The notes under the pieces were generated by a model. That model worked only from the letters and a program-made list of their open reading frames with translations, did no database searches and was not told where the DNA came from. 64,000 nucleotides of DNA from CALUOB01 sp944322305 (GTDB taxonomy: Bacteria > Actinomycetota > Coriobacteriia > Coriobacteriales > Coriobacteriaceae). Below are positions 16,246 through 25,320 of this stretch, in pieces. Position 1 is the first letter of the stretch. The number at the start of each line of letters is the position of its first letter. The stretch covers positions 124,001 through 188,000 of the forward strand of contig OZ007031.1 in the NCBI GenBank assembly GCA_963931605.1, in the 5' to 3' direction. Both the position numbers and the translations under genes were made by a program.

Positions 16246-17667
16246 ATGAGTGCGGGTGCACCTCAGGCGAACGTCTCGACCGCTTTGCCGCGCGCTGAGG
16301 AGGCGTGCGCTGCGGCTGGCGCGCTTTTTGCCGAAGCGCAGCGCTTGGAGCGCGAGGCGGCGTGCTGCGAGGCGGCCTCGCGCGCTGCGGCCCGTGCCGA
16401 CGGCGTCCCAGCGCAGGCGACCGTGCGGCTTGGCCTTGCGCCCGACGAGGAGGCGACCGCCCTCATCGTCGCCGAGGCCGCAGGCGCCACCGAGCGCTAC
16501 TCCACCGGCATGCAACGAGCGCGCACCCGCGCCGCCGACGAGGTGATGGCCTCCGAGCAGCGCCGTGCCGAGCTCGCCGAGCGCAAGCGGGCGCGCGGGC
16601 GCAGGCTGCGCATCGCCGCGGCGGTGTGCCTGGCGCTCGCGGGCGCCGGCGCGGTGGCAGGGGTCGCTTGGGTGCAGACCGGCGGCTTCACGGCGTCCTC
16701 CCAGCTCGCGACGGCAGACGTGGAGCGGCTCATCAACTCTGACGCCGACATCATGGACGGCTTCGCGAAAAACGACTACGTCGAGGCGCTGCCCTACCGC
16801 CTCGTGTCCGCAACGATCGAGCGCACCTCCGAGGAGGACGGCGTCACCCGCGTTGAGGCTTCGGCCTCCATCGCCAACGGGCGCTTCGAGAGCTCGTTTA
16901 CCTGCGTGCTCGAGTTTGTGCGGGCAGGCGAGCTGGGGGAGCACCCCCTTATCGCCGACAGCGTGGAGGCGTCAGGTGCGGGCGCGGACGTCTCGGCCTC
17001 TGCCTGGGTGGGGCGCGTGGTCGAGGTGCGCAACGTGCGCACCGTGGCGGTTGCCGGCATCGACTACGACGACGACCTGGACGGCGCGAGCTTCTCGCCC
17101 AGCTTTGACCGCGAGCACCAGACCTGCACCTTTGTGGATGAGAGCACCGTCGACCTGTGGTTCGCTACGGTGGGCGAGAAGCGCACGGTGAGCTACCGCT
17201 TCGACGGCGAGCGCTGGGTCAAGGCCGGCGCGGGCGACCCGGTGCAGACGGTTACCTACCGCGGGCTCAACGGCTTCTACCAGCCCGACTCCAGCGGCGC
17301 GCAGGCGTTTGAGACCTTGCGCATCGAGGACCTGGACGCCGAGGCCGGCACCTTCACCTTGGTGTACGACAAGCGCGCCACGGGACTTTTGGGCGACGAC
17401 GCCGTTTCGGGGACGATCTCCTGCGCGATCACGCGCGAGGAGGCGACGCCCTCGGTAGCTGACGCAGAGCAAGAGGACGGCGCGGTCTACACCTTCGAGG
17501 GCACGGGTACGAGCTCGGGCGGAGACGGCGCGTCGAGCGTGTCCGGCGTCATCGGCGCCGATTACACGATAGAGCTCGACCTTGCCGCCGACTACACGCG
17601 CAAGCCCTTCCTGATCGGCGCGGAGACCCCCGACACGCTGGAAGTCAGCGGTGCGTTCGTCAAGTAA
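16246..17667 (+). CDS. Hypothetical single-pass membrane protein with large exported C-terminal domain
   Basis: A 473-residue protein starting one base after the phosphoketolase stop (TGAGATG). Residues 1-115 are charged and helical (probably cytoplasmic, possibly coiled coil: RTRAADEVMASEQRRAELAE). Residues about 125-145 form one membrane helix (IAAAVCLALAGAGAVAGVAW). The rest is soluble, Thr/Ser/Asp-rich and beta-like (YTFEGTGTSSGGDGASSV), probably outside the cell. I do not recognise a domain. Tight spacing suggests co-transcription with phosphoketolase, but no functional link is evident. Confidence 0.75.
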   Translation: MSAGAPQANVSTALPRAEEACAAAGALFAEAQRLEREAACCEAASRAAARADGVPAQATVRLGLAPDEEATALIVAEAAGATERYSTGMQRARTRAADEVMASEQRRAELAERKRARGRRLRIAAAVCLALAGAGAVAGVAWVQTGGFTASSQLATADVERLINSDADIMDGFAKNDYVEALPYRLVSATIERTSEEDGVTRVEASASIANGRFESSFTCVLEFVRAGELGEHPLIADSVEASGAGADVSASAWVGRVVEVRNVRTVAVAGIDYDDDLDGASFSPSFDREHQTCTFVDESTVDLWFATVGEKRTVSYRFDGERWVKAGAGDPVQTVTYRGLNGFYQPDSSGAQAFETLRIEDLDAEAGTFTLVYDKRATGLLGDDAVSGTISCAITREEATPSVADAEQEDGAVYTFEGTGTSSGGDGASSVSGVIGADYTIELDLAADYTRKPFLIGAETPDTLEVSGAFVK

Positions 17668-17769
17668 GCTTTGCAGAGAGCTGCGCTGGGTGCATCAGGG
17701 GCGCTGCGGAGAGAGTGCCCGGCGCTTCTCGCCCCGCTGCAAGAGCGCTGGGGCAGTTACCTGACAAAA

Positions 17770-17805
17770 CAAAAAAAGCCCGGGCGCGGCGGCCCGGGCT
17801 TTTTT
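17770..17805. terminator. Bidirectional terminator between xfp operon and pyk
   Basis: A perfect 9-bp stem AGCCCGGGC / GCCCGGGCT (17777-17785 with 17792-17800) is flanked by seven A on the left and six T on the right, so it can end the plus-strand xfp operon and the converging pyk transcript. Confidence 0.85.
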
Positions 17806-17837
17806 CGCGCGTGGTACCTCTGGGGTGAGGAAGCGCG

Positions 17838-19295
17838 TTAGCGCACCTGCGCGACGTAGACCACGTTGGTAGAGGTGACCTTGTCCTCCAGGGTGACGGA
17901 GGTAGCCGGGTCGCCGGCGGTGATGACGCAGATGTCGCCCTCGTTGACCTGCTTGCGTAGCTTGGCCTCGTTGATGGCCTTCATGACGACCTCGTTCACG
18001 CTGCCCTCGGAGTCGCCCACGTAGGGGGTGACGCCCCACAAGATGGTCATCTTGCGGACGGCCCAGGGGTGGCGGGACACGGCGTAGATCGGGATGTTCG
18101 GGCGGAAGTTGGAGGCCAGGCGCGCGGAGCGGCCGGTGGTGGTGGGGGTGAGGATGCAGTTGGCGCCAACGCTCATGGCGGTGGTAACGGCAGCCAGGCC
18201 CACGGCGTTGTTGATGACCGAGACGCCGGAGTCGTCAACGTGCAGGTCAAGACGGCCGTGCTCGGGCAGGAAGACCTCGGTCTCGCGGGCGACGCGGGCC
18301 ATCATCTTGACGGCCTCGACCGGGTACTTGCCGTTGGCGGTCTCGCCGGAGAGCATCACGGCGTCGGTGCCGTCATAGATGGCGTTGGCGACGTCGGTGA
18401 CCTCGGCGCGCGTGGGGCGCGGGTTGCGGATCATGGAGTCGAGCATCTGGGTGGCGGTGATGACCGGCTTGTACGCCTTGTTGCACTTGTGGATGATCTC
18501 CTTCTGGATGTGCGGGACGTACTCCGGCGGAACCTCCACGCCCAGGTCGCCGCGGGCGACCATGATGCCGTCGGAGGCCTCGAGGATCTCGTCGAAGTTC
18601 TCAACGGCGAGCGCGCACTCGATCTTGGGGAAGATGGAGACGTGCCAGCCCTCGTGCTCCTCGCAGATCTCGCGGATCTCGTTCACGGCAGCCGCGTCGC
18701 GGATGAAGGAGGCCGCGATGAAGTCGATGCCCTGCTCGAGGCCGAAGATGATGTCGGCGCGGTCCTGCTCGGTGACCGCCGGCAGGGAGAGCTTGGCGTT
18801 GGGGACGTTGACGCCCTTCTTCTCACCCAGCTCGCCGCCGTTCTCCACGGTGCAGACGATGTCCTGGCCATCCACAGCCTCAACGGTGAGGCCGATCAGT
18901 CCGTCGTCGATGAGGATGCGGCCGCCAACCTGCACCTCGCGGGGAAGCTCGAGGTGGTCGAGGTAGAAGTGCTCGGCGTCGCCGAGAAGGTCCTCAGAGG
19001 TCTCGGCGGCGGTGACGGTGACCTTGGAGCCGGTGGTGAGGGCTACCTTGGCGTGGTCCTTGAGCAGGCCGGTGCGGATCTCGGGGCCCTTGGTGTCGAG
19101 CAGGATGCCAACCGGCACGCCCAGCTCGGCGGCAATGCGGCGCACGCGCTCGATGCGACCGCGGTGCTCCTCGTGATCGCCGTGGCTGAAGTTGAAGCGG
19201 GCTACGTTCATGCCGGCTTTGATCATCTCGCGCAAGGTGTCATCATTGTCGCAGCCGGGGCCCATCGTGCATACAATCTTGGTGCGTTTGTCCAT
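17838..19295 (-). CDS. pyk: Pyruvate kinase
   Basis: Converts phosphoenolpyruvate and ADP to pyruvate and ATP. The 485-residue protein starts at ATG 19295, behind GGAGGACTGG; an in-frame TTG at 19307 is less likely. The N-terminal RTKIVCTMGPGC, the barrel motifs FNFSHGDHEEH and GPEIRTGLL, the active-site signature IFPKIECALAVENF, and MVARGDLGVEVP are all present, followed by the alpha/beta C-terminal domain (YAVSRHPWAVRKM). The length is normal. It faces a bidirectional terminator and has a consensus -10 upstream. Confidence 0.97.
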   Translation of the reverse strand: MDKRTKIVCTMGPGCDNDDTLREMIKAGMNVARFNFSHGDHEEHRGRIERVRRIAAELGVPVGILLDTKGPEIRTGLLKDHAKVALTTGSKVTVTAAETSEDLLGDAEHFYLDHLELPREVQVGGRILIDDGLIGLTVEAVDGQDIVCTVENGGELGEKKGVNVPNAKLSLPAVTEQDRADIIFGLEQGIDFIAASFIRDAAAVNEIREICEEHEGWHVSIFPKIECALAVENFDEILEASDGIMVARGDLGVEVPPEYVPHIQKEIIHKCNKAYKPVITATQMLDSMIRNPRPTRAEVTDVANAIYDGTDAVMLSGETANGKYPVEAVKMMARVARETEVFLPEHGRLDLHVDDSGVSVINNAVGLAAVTTAMSVGANCILTPTTTGRSARLASNFRPNIPIYAVSRHPWAVRKMTILWGVTPYVGDSEGSVNEVVMKAINEAKLRKQVNEGDICVITAGDPATSVTLEDKVTSTNVVYVAQVR

Positions 19296-19334
19296 CCAGT
19301 CCTCCAAAATCGAATGGATTGCAAAACCGCAGCT

Positions 19335-19340
19335 ATTATA
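19335..19340 (-). promoter_or_regulatory. pyk promoter -10
   Basis: A consensus TATAAT on the minus strand lies about 40 bp upstream of the pyk start. The -35 region is poor (CTGTCG at 17 bp). Confidence 0.5.
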
Positions 19341-19476
19341 CGGCAGCGCGCTGCAAACGACAGCCGATTTCGCAGGGGTCCTGCATTTCCCCGCAACTTT
19401 TTTGCCGTTTCGTCAAGGGAGGTATTCGCCAGCGGCACAATTTATTGTGCGATTGGCGCAGATGAGGGGACAAACG

Positions 19477-19544
19477 GTTGGGTTAAAACGGACTAAACGT
19501 TTTACCAACACAGGGTGTGCATAAATTGTGAAGTCGATTTCACA
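19477..19544. promoter_or_regulatory. Two operator-like inverted repeats between pyk and the P-type ATPase
   Basis: The 431-bp pyk/ATPase gap holds an imperfect palindrome at 19477-19509 (arms GTTGG+AAAACG and CGTTTT+CCAAC) and, at 19527-19544, TGTGAAGTCGATTTCACA. The latter is symmetric at 16 of 18 positions and resembles a CRP/FNR-type site with an 8-bp centre. Both lie upstream of the ATPase promoter and well behind the pyk -10. The cognate factors are unknown. Confidence 0.45.
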
Positions 19545-19583
19545 TCGGCGGATCGAAGCCGTCGTTGCGGATGCGTAACGCTC

Positions 19584-19613
19584 TTGTTAGGCGCGCGCAC
19601 GCTCGGGTATCAT
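19584..19613 (+). promoter_or_regulatory. Promoter of the P-type ATPase gene
   Basis: TTGTTA (19584-19589) and TATCAT (19608-19613), spaced 18 bp, precede the ATPase start by about 115 bp. Confidence 0.5.
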
Positions 19614-19726
19614 ATGGTTTTGCATGACGAGCCCTTGCCCCCCTGGGGAATTATGATCGGGCGTCACGCTTCAAGCGGGGCGTGCGGTGCGCGTCTCGGA
19701 AAGGACGATACCAGGAGGGATCAGAC

Positions 19727-22411
19727 TTGAAAGAGTACTTGGCATCTGCCGAGGAGGTGCTTGCGGAGCAATCCACAAGCGCCGAGGCGGGCCTGTCCGC
19801 CTCCGAGGCGCAGCAGCGCCTGGGGAAGTTCGGGCCCAACAAGCTCGACGAGGAAGAGAAGGCGCCGCTGTGGAAGCGCTTCTTCGAGCAGATGGCCGAC
19901 CCCATGGTCATCATGCTCATCGTGGCGGCGGCCATCTCGGCCATCACGGGCACCATCCAGGGCGAGCCTGAATGGGCCGACGTCATCATCATCCTGGCCG
20001 TCGTCGTCATCAACTCGGTGCTCGGCGTGGTGCAGGAGGCCAAGAGCGAGCAGGCGCTCGAGGCCCTGCAGCAGATGAGCGCCGCGCAGTCCAAGGTGAT
20101 CCGCGACGGCAAGCTCGTGCACCTGCCCTCGTCCGAGCTCGTGCCCGGCGACGTCGTGGTGCTCGAGGCCGGCGACTCGGTCCCGGCCGACTGCCGCGTC
20201 ATCGAGAGCGCCAGCATGAAGATCGAGGAGGCCGCGCTCACCGGCGAGTCCGTGCCGGTGGAGAAGCACACGCAGGCCATCGTCCTTGCCTCCGACGCTG
20301 ACGACGTGCCGCTCGGCGACCGCAAGAACATGTGCTACATGGGCTCCACCGTGGTTTACGGCCGCGGTCGGGCCGTGGTGGTCGCGACCGGCATGAAGAC
20401 CGAGATGGGCAAGATCGCAAACGCCCTGACCACCGCCAAAAAGGAGCTCACCCCGCTCCAGATCAAGCTCAACGAGCTCTCGGGCATCCTCACCAAGCTC
20501 GTGCTCGGCATCTGCGTGGTCATCTTCGCCGTGGACCTTATCCGCCACGGCGGCGAGCTGGGCTCCAACCCCGAGATGATCCTCGACACCTTCATGGTCG
20601 CCGTGTCGCTCGCCGTCGCCGCTATCCCCGAGGGCCTCGTGGCCGTGGTCACGATCGTGCTCTCCATGGGCGTCACCAAGATGGCCAAGCGTCAGGCCAT
20701 CATCCGCAAGATGACGGCGGTCGAGACCCTCGGCTGCACGACCGTGATCTGCTCGGACAAGACCGGCACCCTCACCCAGAACAAGATGACCGTGGTGAAG
20801 CACGTGCTCGCCGCCCCCGAGGAGAAGTTCCTCGCCGGCATGGCGCTGTGCTCCGACGCCAAGTGGAGCGAGGAGGACGGCGAGGCCGAGGGCGAGCCCA
20901 CCGAGTGCGCGCTCGTGAACGACGCCGCGAAGGCCGGCATGACCGGGCTCGACGTGGAGCACCCGCGCGTGGGCGAGGCTCCGTTCGACTCGGGCCGCAA
21001 GATGATGTCGGTTGTCGTGGAAGAAGCCGACGGCACCTTCGAGCAGTACACCAAGGGCGCGCCCGACGTGGTGCTCGACCTGTGCACGCAGATCTACGAC
21101 GGCGACGCGATCGTCCCGCTCACGGCTGAGCGCAAGGCCGCGCTCCTGGCTGAGAACAAGGCCATGGCCGACGAGGCCCTGCGCGTGCTGGCGCTTGCGA
21201 GCCGCACCTGGGACGCGGTGCCCGCCGACTGCGCGCCTGAGGCCCTTGAGCACGACCTGGTGTTCTGCGGCCTGTCCGGCATGATCGACCCCGAGCGCCC
21301 CGAGGTGGCGCCCGCCATCGCCGAGGCCCGCGAGGCCGGCATCCGCCCGGTCATGATCACGGGCGACCACATCGATACCGCCGTGGCCATCGCCAAGAAC
21401 CTCGGCATCCTCGAGGGCGACGGCGCGGGCCACGCCATCACCGGCGCCGAGCTCGACAAGATCTCCGACGAGGACTTCAAGGACAAGGTCACCGAGTACA
21501 GCGTCTACGCGCGCGTCCAGCCCGAGCACAAGGCCCGCATCGTCGACGCCTGGAAGAGCCGCGGCAACATCGTGGCCATGACGGGCGACGGCGTCAACGA
21601 CGCGCCCTCCATCAAGCGCGCCGACATCGGCGTCGGCATGGGCATCACCGGCACCGACGTCACCAAGAACGTGGCCGACATGGTGCTCGCCGACGACAAC
21701 TTCGCCACCATCATCAACGCGGTGGAGGAAGGCCGGCGCATCTACGACAACATCCGCAAGGTCATCCAGTTCCTGCTGTCGGCCAACATCGCCGAGGTGC
21801 TCTCGGTGTTCGTGGCCACGCTCGTGGGCTTCACCATCTTCCAGCCGGTGCAGCTGCTGTGGATCAACCTCGTGACCGACTGCTTCCCGGCGCTCGCGCT
21901 CGGCATGGAGGGCGCCGAGGGCAACATCATGAAGCGCAAGCCCCGCAAGGCCTCCGACGGCGTGTTCGCCGGCGGCATGGGGGTCGACATTGTCGTCCAG
22001 GGCGTCATCATCACGGCCCTGGTGCTGGCGAGCTTCTTCGTGGGCGTGTACTTCGACATGGGCTACATCGACATCGCCGACATGATCGCCGGCACCGCCG
22101 ACGAGGAGGGCGTCACCATGGCGTTCATCACGCTGTCCATGGTGGAGATCTTCCATTGCTTCAACATGCGCAGCCGCCGTCAGTCGCTCTTCACCATGAA
22201 GAGCCACAACAAGTGGCTCTGGGGCGCCGCCGCGCTCGCGCTCGTGCTGACCGTCATCGTGGTCGAGGTTCCGGCCCTGGCCGAGATGTTCGGCTTCATG
22301 GAGCTGCCGCCCGTGGCGCTTGCCTGCGCACTGGGCCTGGCGTTCCTCATCATCCCGCTCATGGAGGTCTACAAGGCCATCATGCGCGCCGTCGAGAAGG
22401 ACAAGGCGTAA
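19727..22411 (+). CDS. Cation-transporting P-type ATPase, Ca2+ (PMR1/SERCA) type
   Basis: A P2-type ATPase of 894 residues. The TTG at 19727 is chosen because AGGAGGGATCAGAC precedes it and the protein then begins LKEYLASAEEV, a normal cation-ATPase N domain. Motifs: TGES in the actuator domain, PEGL in helix M4 near residue 300, the phosphorylated Asp in CSDKTGTLTQNK near residue 344, TGDGVNDAPS in the hinge, and NLVTD in M6 near residue 713. PEGL in M4 plus NLVTD in M6 match calcium-binding residues, so Ca2+ export is most likely. It is monocistronic with its own promoter and terminator. Confidence 0.92.
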   Translation: MKEYLASAEEVLAEQSTSAEAGLSASEAQQRLGKFGPNKLDEEEKAPLWKRFFEQMADPMVIMLIVAAAISAITGTIQGEPEWADVIIILAVVVINSVLGVVQEAKSEQALEALQQMSAAQSKVIRDGKLVHLPSSELVPGDVVVLEAGDSVPADCRVIESASMKIEEAALTGESVPVEKHTQAIVLASDADDVPLGDRKNMCYMGSTVVYGRGRAVVVATGMKTEMGKIANALTTAKKELTPLQIKLNELSGILTKLVLGICVVIFAVDLIRHGGELGSNPEMILDTFMVAVSLAVAAIPEGLVAVVTIVLSMGVTKMAKRQAIIRKMTAVETLGCTTVICSDKTGTLTQNKMTVVKHVLAAPEEKFLAGMALCSDAKWSEEDGEAEGEPTECALVNDAAKAGMTGLDVEHPRVGEAPFDSGRKMMSVVVEEADGTFEQYTKGAPDVVLDLCTQIYDGDAIVPLTAERKAALLAENKAMADEALRVLALASRTWDAVPADCAPEALEHDLVFCGLSGMIDPERPEVAPAIAEAREAGIRPVMITGDHIDTAVAIAKNLGILEGDGAGHAITGAELDKISDEDFKDKVTEYSVYARVQPEHKARIVDAWKSRGNIVAMTGDGVNDAPSIKRADIGVGMGITGTDVTKNVADMVLADDNFATIINAVEEGRRIYDNIRKVIQFLLSANIAEVLSVFVATLVGFTIFQPVQLLWINLVTDCFPALALGMEGAEGNIMKRKPRKASDGVFAGGMGVDIVVQGVIITALVLASFFVGVYFDMGYIDIADMIAGTADEEGVTMAFITLSMVEIFHCFNMRSRRQSLFTMKSHNKWLWGAAALALVLTVIVVEVPALAEMFGFMELPPVALACALGLAFLIIPLMEVYKAIMRAVEKDKA

Positions 22412-22467
22412 GGCTGCGGCAGACGCGTCGCGCGCCGGCGCTCCTTTGCGCCGCACACTGCAAGCCG

Positions 22468-22498
22468 AGCCCCGGGGTTGCGTGCCCCGGGGCTTTTT
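22468..22498 (+). terminator. Terminator after the P-type ATPase
   Basis: A perfect 10-bp stem AGCCCCGGGG / CCCCGGGGCT (22468-22477 with 22485-22494) followed by a short T run. Confidence 0.85.
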
Positions 22499-22851
22499 CA
22501 TGCGCGGAGGGCGGGCGTGCCGGTCCGCAGCGGCGTGTGGCAGCGAGGGGCGGCCCGGCTGGTTGCGGATGTGGCGTTGGGCGCTTGCTTGGCCGCTCCG
22601 GCGACGTACAGGCTTCCGGTTGGTCGCGAGCTCGACACCGTCGGAGCAGTTGAGAGCTTTGACGACGGGTAATTCTCGATATGCCGGGCGTTGCGTGCGC
22701 TTGGAGCGGCTAACCGCTTCTTAGGCGCCGCGTCAGCGTGCAACCGAGCCCCTCGCGGTCAAAGTCGCGGGCAACCGGGCGGTAGGTGACGTAATCGCGG
22801 GCAACGAGGGCGTGTTCCGCTACCATAGGGAGATGACGAAGGAGGGCGCGC
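22499..22851. other. 353-bp non-coding gap with repeated TCGCGGGCAAC motif
   Basis: No gene is supported here. The gap contains GGTTGGTCGCGA (22618-22629) and TCGCGGGCAAC twice (22765-22775 and 22795-22805, 30 bp apart), members of the dispersed intergenic motif seen also near 34745 and 44770-44962. TACCAT (22821-22826) could be the -10 for rsgA, whose ribosome site GAAGGAGG follows. Confidence 0.4.
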
Positions 22852-24027
22852 ATGGGCAAGAAGCGGCAGGCGGGCAAGGCACAGGCGAGAAGGTCAGAGC
22901 GCAGGCGGCGGGAGCGCAAAGCGGCTTCCGTCGACGTGGCGGCGGTTCTTGCCGATCTCCCGCCGGCGGACGCGTATGACGACGTGCCCGCGTTCGGGGA
23001 CCTTGCGCCCACGCCCGAGCAGCGTGCGGCGTTCGAGGGGGCGCGCGCCGCTGCGGAGAACCCCGACGAGGCGCGCCTGGGCTGCGTGATCAGGCTCGAC
23101 CGCGGCTTTCCCTTAGTGGTGGCAAGCGACCGTACGGTGCGCGCTGAGCACGCGGTCGGCTTCGCCAAGCAGGATCGCGAGAAGGGCGACGCGCTTCTGC
23201 CCGCCGTAGGCGACTGGGTGGTGCTCCTTTGCCCGGCAGGTCACGACATGGGCGTGATCGAGCGGGTCCTGCCGCGCAAGGGCGCCTTCGAGCGCTGGCG
23301 CGGCAAGAGCCGCGGCGAGCGCCAGACGCTTGCCGCCAACGTGGACGAGGTGCTGACCGTCCAAGCGCTGGGGCCCGACCCGGTGCCGCTGGCGCGCATC
23401 GCCCGCTCGCTCGTGCTGACGCTCGACTGCGGAGCCAAGCCGGTGGTGGTGCTCACCAAGGCCGACCGCAAGGGGGATGCCGCCGCGCTTGCATCCGACG
23501 TTGAGCGCGTGCAGCGCCTCGTGGGGCCGGGCGTGCGGGTGGTGGCCACCTCTTCGGCGCTCGGCTCGGGGCTCGAGGAGGTGCGCTCCTGCATACCCGC
23601 CGGCACGGTCGGCATGATCTTGGGCGCGTCGGGCGCCGGGAAGTCCACGCTGCTGAACGGCCTGCTCGGCCATGAGGCGCTGGCCACCGGCGCGGTGCGC
23701 GAGCGCGACGACGCGGGGCGCCATACCACCGTGGCTCGGATGATGGTGAAACTGCCCGGGGCGGGCGTGGTGGCCGACGCCCCGGGGTTGCGGAGCCTGC
23801 CGCTGGTGGGGCACGAGCGCGGGCTCGCGCGGGCTTTTCCGGAGATCGTGCGGGCCGCGCGCGGGTGCCGCTTCAACGATTGCACGCACACCCGCGAGCC
23901 GGGATGCGAGGTGCTGGCGCAGCTTGCGGCGGGCGAGATCGACGCGGTGCGCTTCGAGGCGTTCAGCGCGCTGGCGGCCGAGATGCGCGTGAGCGCCCAG
24001 AGCCTGGACCCTGACGTCGCACCGTGA
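22852..24027 (+). CDS. rsgA: Ribosome small-subunit-dependent GTPase A
   Basis: Circularly permuted GTPase that helps the 30S subunit mature. The 391 residues comprise a basic N-terminal tail (KKRQAGKAQARRSERRRRER), an OB-fold (residues about 80-150), the permuted G domain with TKAD (G4) ahead of GASGAGKSTLLNGLLG (G1, near residue 257) and DAPGLRSLPL (G3), and the zinc-binding end CRFNDCTHTREPGC near residue 338. The start ATG follows GAAGGAGGGCGCGC. The basic tail is longer than in E. coli RsgA. A terminator follows. Confidence 0.95.
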   Translation: MGKKRQAGKAQARRSERRRRERKAASVDVAAVLADLPPADAYDDVPAFGDLAPTPEQRAAFEGARAAAENPDEARLGCVIRLDRGFPLVVASDRTVRAEHAVGFAKQDREKGDALLPAVGDWVVLLCPAGHDMGVIERVLPRKGAFERWRGKSRGERQTLAANVDEVLTVQALGPDPVPLARIARSLVLTLDCGAKPVVVLTKADRKGDAAALASDVERVQRLVGPGVRVVATSSALGSGLEEVRSCIPAGTVGMILGASGAGKSTLLNGLLGHEALATGAVRERDDAGRHTTVARMMVKLPGAGVVADAPGLRSLPLVGHERGLARAFPEIVRAARGCRFNDCTHTREPGCEVLAQLAAGEIDAVRFEAFSALAAEMRVSAQSLDPDVAP

Positions 24028-24115
24028 CGGGTGGCGCCGCGTTGGCGGGCGCGTGCGCGGGCAGATAGGTTCCCGCCCGCGCCTTCCGGGCGTTTTCCAC
24101 AAGGGAGTATTTCGT

Positions 24116-24142
24116 AACACCCCAGCTAGCCTGGGGTGTTTT
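24116..24142 (+). terminator. rsgA terminator with an unoccupied GCTAGC in the loop region
   Basis: A perfect 10-bp stem AACACCCCAG / CTGGGGTGTT (24116-24125 with 24131-24140) and a TTTTC tail. Bases 24125-24130 read GCTAGC, the same hexamer used as target by both IS481 copies, here empty. Confidence 0.8.
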
Positions 24143-24489
24143 CATGTGCGCGCAGGCTCGGGTTGCGCTTGTTTTCGCGCAAGGTGCGAGAAGGGCCCCG
24201 GGCGGTCGGTTTTGGCCGGCAGGCGGTCGCGAGTATACCGCGTTTGCCCTGCGCAACCTTGGCGAGGTTTTCCACTGTTTGCCGGGTGCGACGCGCTGAC
24301 CGGGTGCGTTGCCGGTACGCGTTCGCGCGTGTTGGATGTGCGCCAAGACCTTGGCGGGGAGTGCGGGCAAACACCTGGCGCGCAGGCGGTTCGCGCACGC
24401 TCTGCCCCCACAATTGATATCAAGGCGCCGCGCTCCGCCAGCAGGCGGGCCGGTGCTCGGGGCCACGGCGATCCGACGGGGGTGATTGC
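24143..24489. other. Non-coding gap upstream of the Tad locus
   Basis: No gene is supported in these 347 bp. Reading frames here are short and unlike any family. GGCCCCGGGCGGTCGGTT near 24196 resembles GGCCCCGGGCGCTCGGTT near 60367, a possible relic of the same structured repeat. No convincing promoter hexamers are seen for the Tad operon. Confidence 0.35.
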
Positions 24490-25320
24490 GTGAAGCGAAG
24501 CGTGCGCGTGCTGCTCAGCGCGTTTGCCGGCGTGGCTGCCGCGGGGCTCGCGCTCACGGCCGTCTCCTCCGCGGAGCGCGAGGCCGAGGCGGCGCGCGCC
24601 GAAGCGCTTGCCGCCTACGGGGGAGAGGTCGTTACGGTGTGCGTGGCGACCAGCTCCCTCGAGGCGGGGGACGAGCTCGACGCCACCAACGTGGAGCTGC
24701 GCGACTGGGTTGCGGACCTTCTGCCGGAGGACGCGTGTACCTCGCTTGACGAGGTGGGCGGGCGCGAGGTTGCCGAGCGGGTGCCGAAGGGAGCCGTGAT
24801 CTCGGAGACGTACTTCTCGCGCCGGGAGAGCGCAGTGGAGGTGCCCGAGGGGCTCGTGGCGGTGTCTGTGCCCGTGCAGCAGGAATACGCGCTTGGCGGC
24901 GCGCTGACCTCAGGCGACGAGGTGGACGTGTACGTGGCGGCCTCCGGCGTGGTTGACCGCATAAGCGAGGCGGCGCGCGTGATCGACGCAAGCACCTTCG
25001 GCACAGACGGCTCGGGTGACCTCACGTGGGTGACGGTGGCGGTTGAGCCGGAGCGCGTGGAGGAGCTGCTGGCCGCAAGCGCGCGGGGGACGGTCTCGCT
25101 CACGCTCTCGGGGCTCGGTGTTGACGGAGCCCGGGGCGCCGGAGGAGACGAGGCTGCGGAGGACGGGGGTTCGGGCCGCACCTCCGACGAGGGCGCGGCC
25201 GAGGAGGATGCCGATGCGGCAGGCGCGGCAGGAGACCCCGAGGCTGCGGCAGGGCAGGACGACGAGGGCGCGGCGGGCTCTGAGCGGAGCGCCGCGGCGG
25301 AGACGGAGGCGGGACGATGA
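24490..25320 (+). CDS. cpaB: Flp pilus assembly protein CpaB/RcpC-like (SAF domain)
   Basis: First gene of the Tad locus. The GTG start follows GGGGGTGATTGC. Residues 5-25 are a membrane anchor, then an SAF domain (VVTVCVATSSLEAGDELDATN) and the CpaB-type segment EGLVAVSVPVQQEYALGGAL with TSGDEVDVYV, and an acidic Glu/Ala/Gly-rich tail from about residue 215. In other bacteria CpaB is a periplasmic assembly factor of Flp pili; in a monoderm it would face outside. It overlaps the next start by four bases. Confidence 0.85.
   Translation: MKRSVRVLLSAFAGVAAAGLALTAVSSAEREAEAARAEALAAYGGEVVTVCVATSSLEAGDELDATNVELRDWVADLLPEDACTSLDEVGGREVAERVPKGAVISETYFSRRESAVEVPEGLVAVSVPVQQEYALGGALTSGDEVDVYVAASGVVDRISEAARVIDASTFGTDGSGDLTWVTVAVEPERVEELLAASARGTVSLTLSGLGVDGARGAGGDEAAEDGGSGRTSDEGAAEEDADAAGAAGDPEAAAGQDDEGAAGSERSAAAETEAGR

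Noticed and set aside
19721..22501. 926-residue open frame antisense to the P-type ATPase
   Set aside because: Composed of His/Val/Gly/Ala runs with no motif; the plus strand carries all P-ATPase motifs.
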